Assembly (NCBI GenBank): GCA_020861205.1
Contig: JAJBSY010000237.1
Span: forward strand, 1-8,377
Source: Deltaproteobacteria bacterium
GTDB taxonomy: Bacteria > Desulfobacterota > Desulfovibrionia > Desulfovibrionales > Desulfovibrionaceae
DNA: 8,377 bases
Direction of reading: 5' to 3'
Under the pieces are notes generated by a model, which worked only from the letters and a program-made list of their open reading frames with translations, was not told where the DNA came from and ran no database searches. Both the position numbers and the translations under genes were made by a program. The stretch's first letter is position 1. Every line of letters begins with the position of its first letter. Shown one piece after another: positions 6,645 through 8,377 of this stretch.

Positions 6645-7340
6645 TTAGCATACCTTCGCCATATTTTCCAATGCGGCCATTGCCGCGGCGCGCGGATCGG
6701 CCGCCCTGGCGATGGGGCGGCCCATAACCAGGAAATCGGCGCCCGCCTTGACCGCCATGGCGGGCGTCACAACCCGGCGCTGGTCGTCGTCCGAGCCTCC
6801 CTCCAGGCGGATGCCCGGGCAGAGGCATAAGAAGTCCTTTCCGGTGGCGGCCTTGACAGCCGCGGCCTCGAGCCCGGAACAGACCAAGCCGGGGAGTCCC
6901 CAGGTCCTGGCCTGAAGCGCCTTGGCGGCGACGGCCTTCGTGACCTCGCCGTCGGTGGTGTACCCGGCCTCGAGCGGGCTGGTGCTGGTAAGGATGCTGA
7001 TGGCGAAGACCAGCGTGGGGTAACCGGCTTCCCGCACCCCTTCGAGCGCCGCCTTCGCCATCCGCTCGCCTCCGGCGTGGTGGATCGTGGTCATATCCGC
7101 GCCCAGCGAGGCCGCGCTTTTCGCCGCACCTTTGACGGTATTGGGAATGTCGTGAAATTTCAAGTCGAGAAAGACCTTGAAATCCATGTTCTTAAGCTCG
7201 GAAACGACGCGGGGACCCTCGGCCGTGAAAAGTTCGAGGCCGACCTTCATCCAGGGGACAACCCCCCGGAGCCGTCTGGCCAGAGGGAGGGCTTCGTCGG
7301 CGGACGGAAAATCCAGGGCAAGGACGAGGCTGGCGTTCAT
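6645..7340 (-). CDS. pyrF: Orotidine 5'-phosphate decarboxylase
   Basis: PyrF converts OMP to UMP, the last step of de novo pyrimidine synthesis, in the cytoplasm. The 231-residue length fits the bacterial type I family. The active-site residues are all present: Asp10 in LALDFPS, Lys32 in KVGLELF, and the catalytic DLKFHDIPNT block at 59-68 with Asp59, Lys61 and Asp64. The phosphate-binding residues sit in PGIR (Arg178), QRR (187-189) and MGRPI (Arg208). The frame is open upstream to 7736 but that extension only shadows gmk. The ATG at 7340 gives the proper N-terminus and overlaps the gmk stop as ATGA, with a GGAG-containing stretch at the end of gmk as ribosome-binding site. It is the last gene of the yicC-remA-gmk-pyrF block, putting UMP and GDP synthesis on one transcript. 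Confidence 0.96.
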   Translation of the reverse strand: MNASLVLALDFPSADEALPLARRLRGVVPWMKVGLELFTAEGPRVVSELKNMDFKVFLDLKFHDIPNTVKGAAKSAASLGADMTTIHHAGGERMAKAALEGVREAGYPTLVFAISILTSTSPLEAGYTTDGEVTKAVAAKALQARTWGLPGLVCSGLEAAAVKAATGKDFLCLCPGIRLEGGSDDDQRRVVTPAMAVKAGADFLVMGRPIARAADPRAAAMAALENMAKVC

Positions 7341-7954
7341 TCCCACTCCGTGATGAATTCGGTTACGATATCCGGGCGTCTGCCGGGCGACAGGGTCGCG
7401 GCGCGATATGCCGCCACAAGATCCGCGTAGGCTTCGTCCAGCGAATCGTTGATGACGAGAGCGTCGAACCAGACGGCCTGGGCGATCTCCCTTCCGGCAT
7501 TGGCCATCCGCTTGGCGACGGATTCCTCGGACTCCGAGCCGCGCCCGCGGAGGCGCCTTTCCAGAACCGCCTTGGAGGGCGGGAGGATGAAGACGAAGTA
7601 TGCCTGGGGCAGTGTTTCTTTGAGCTGTTTCGCCCCCTGAACGTCTATGTCGAAAAGCAGATCCCGGCCCGAGGCGAGGGTCTCGAGAGTGGCCGCGAGA
7701 GGTGTGCCGTAAAAATTGCCGTGAACCTCGGCCCACTCCGCGAAGTGTCCCGCTTCGCGCAGCGTGATGAACGATTCCTTGGAAAGGAAGGCGTAGTCCC
7801 TGCCGTCAACTTCGCCGGGCCGCGGGTCGCGGGTGGTACAGGAAACGGAAAAGGCGAAAGCGGGAAAATCGTCCAGCAGGCGTCTGGAGAGGGTTGTTTT
7901 GCCCGCTCCCGAAGGGGCGCAAAGCACAAGGGCGATGCCGGGACGTTGTCGCAT
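7337..7954 (-). CDS. gmk: Guanylate kinase
   Basis: Gmk phosphorylates GMP to GDP with ATP and is essential in most bacteria. The 205 residues match the family length. The P-loop APSGAGKTT is at 13-21. The GMP-binding region reads SVSCTTRDPRPGEVDGRDY at 36-54, with Cys39 where Ala is usual, and continues with the YGTP motif (82-85). DIDVQGAKQ at 102-110 is the next signature, and the Arg-rich lid (RRLRGRGSESEES) and VINDSLDEAY follow. The ATG shares one base with the remA stop (TGATG). A perfect AGGAGG at 7965-7970, inside the last codons of remA and 10 nt before the ATG, gives it its own strong ribosome-binding site. Position directly after remA matches the yloC-remA-gmk order known from Firmicutes, but no rpoZ follows; pyrF takes that place. 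Confidence 0.97.
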   Translation of the reverse strand: MRQRPGIALVLCAPSGAGKTTLSRRLLDDFPAFAFSVSCTTRDPRPGEVDGRDYAFLSKESFITLREAGHFAEWAEVHGNFYGTPLAATLETLASGRDLLFDIDVQGAKQLKETLPQAYFVFILPPSKAVLERRLRGRGSESEESVAKRMANAGREIAQAVWFDALVINDSLDEAYADLVAAYRAATLSPGRRPDIVTEFITEWE

Positions 7955-8220
7955 CAGCGTTTTTCCTCCTGGGTCACGCGCTGGCCGATGGTCTCCGCCT
8001 GCACGGCGCAGAGGATGACGTGATTCGAATCGGTAATGATGATGGACCGGGTCTTGCGTCCCTGGGTCGCGTCTATCAGGCGGCCGGCTTCCTTTGCGTC
8101 CTCGCGGAGGCGCCGCATGGGGGAGGACGCCGAGTTGACGATGGCCACCACGCGGGAGGCCAGGATGAGGTTGCCGAAGCCGATGTTGAGCAGCCGTTCC
8201 TGTGGGGCTTGGGCGGCCAT
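7954..8220 (-). CDS. remA: DUF370 / extracellular matrix regulatory protein RemA family
   Basis: This 88-residue protein is a good match to DUF370. It starts with [19 protein letters not shown] (10-28) and carries the hallmark [20 protein letters not shown] (46-65) followed by NHVILCAVQ. RemA of Bacillus subtilis is a DNA-binding activator of biofilm-matrix genes; whether this homologue controls anything similar here is not shown by the sequence. I chose the ATG at 8220 because it has GGAG 5 nt upstream and starts where family members start. An in-frame ATG at 8253 lies inside the yicC coding region and would add 11 unlikely residues. The start is 2 nt after the yicC stop, and the stop overlaps the gmk start by one base. 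The tail (RVTQEEKR) also encodes the gmk ribosome-binding site. Confidence 0.92.
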   Translation of the reverse strand: MAAQAPQERLLNIGFGNLILASRVVAIVNSASSPMRRLREDAKEAGRLIDATQGRKTRSIIITDSNHVILCAVQAETIGQRVTQEEKR

Positions 8221-8222
8221 GG

Positions 8223-8377
8223 TTACTCCAGATTCTGTACCTGTTCGCGGCATTTTTCCAGTTCGTTCTTGAAATCCACCACCAGGCGGGAAATCTGCGC
8301 GTTCTGGATCTTGTTGCCGCAGGTGTTTATCTCGCGGAACGTCTCCTTCAACGTGAAATCAAGGCGGCGACCAGCGT
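8223..8377 (-). CDS. yicC: YicC/YloC family endoribonuclease, C-terminal fragment
   Basis: Only the last 50 codons are inside the window; the gene starts beyond base 8377 and stops with TAA at 8225-8223. The visible part, [20 protein letters not shown] leading through [20 protein letters not shown], matches the highly conserved C-terminus of YicC/YloC proteins, which normally ends in an almost identical REQVQN stretch. Members have been reported as endoribonucleases acting on small or messenger RNAs. The N-terminal domain cannot be assessed. The adjacency yicC-remA-gmk supports the call. It lies 2 nt upstream of the remA start, and its last codons supply the remA ribosome-binding site. Confidence 0.9.
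   Translation of the reverse strand, partial: AGRRLDFTLKETFREINTCGNKIQNAQISRLVVDFKNELEKCREQVQNLE

Noticed and set aside
7341..7736. Upstream extension of the pyrF frame
   Set aside because: It lies wholly inside gmk in another frame, and its Arg/Gly-rich translation has no PyrF similarity. The start at 7340 gives the standard N-terminus.
1..8377. CRISPR arrays, transposons, toxin-antitoxin pairs, tRNA genes, phage remnants
   Set aside because: I looked for direct repeats, terminal inverted repeats, transposase motifs and tRNA-like segments and found none. All sizeable stretches are intact coding genes.

Overview
The window is about 8.4 kb of GC-rich, densely packed bacterial chromosome. Codon use looks even throughout, and I see no mobile elements, CRISPR arrays, tRNA or rRNA genes. 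The gene set points to a sulfate-reducing deltaproteobacterium of the Desulfovibrio type. Two clues support this: a TPR protein with an N-terminal block I associate with Desulfovibrionaceae, and the mutY-like NUDIX tail. This assignment rests on recalled protein resemblance, not on a search.

Left part, + strand (1-1325). The 3' end of a NUDIX-domain gene, most likely the C-terminal 8-oxoG-recognition domain of the adenine glycosylase MutY, is followed 35 nt later by a complete DUF362 gene. The two are probably co-transcribed. The DUF362 gene converges on a - strand short-chain dehydrogenase/reductase (SDR) gene, with only 19 nt between their stop codons.

Main part, - strand (1345-8377). Read in the direction of transcription the order is yicC (3' end only), remA (DUF370), gmk, pyrF, a 140-nt gap with a likely terminator, TPR protein, HDOD protein, recJ, rlpA, a gap with a 12-bp hairpin, then the SDR gene. 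The first block joins an endoribonuclease-family protein and a RemA-type regulator to two nucleotide enzymes (guanylate kinase and OMP decarboxylase). It resembles the widespread yicC/yloC-remA-gmk order. The second block joins a TPR scaffold, a signalling-type HDOD protein, the RecJ exonuclease and an RlpA/SPOR outer-membrane lipoprotein.

Within each block almost every junction is a stop/start overlap (ATGA or TGATG), so both blocks look like translationally coupled operons. Most genes are conserved housekeeping types. The least explained parts are the TPR protein's N-terminal domain, the metal-site-like HDOD protein, and the linkage of these two to recJ and rlpA. I found no convincing wholly new system.
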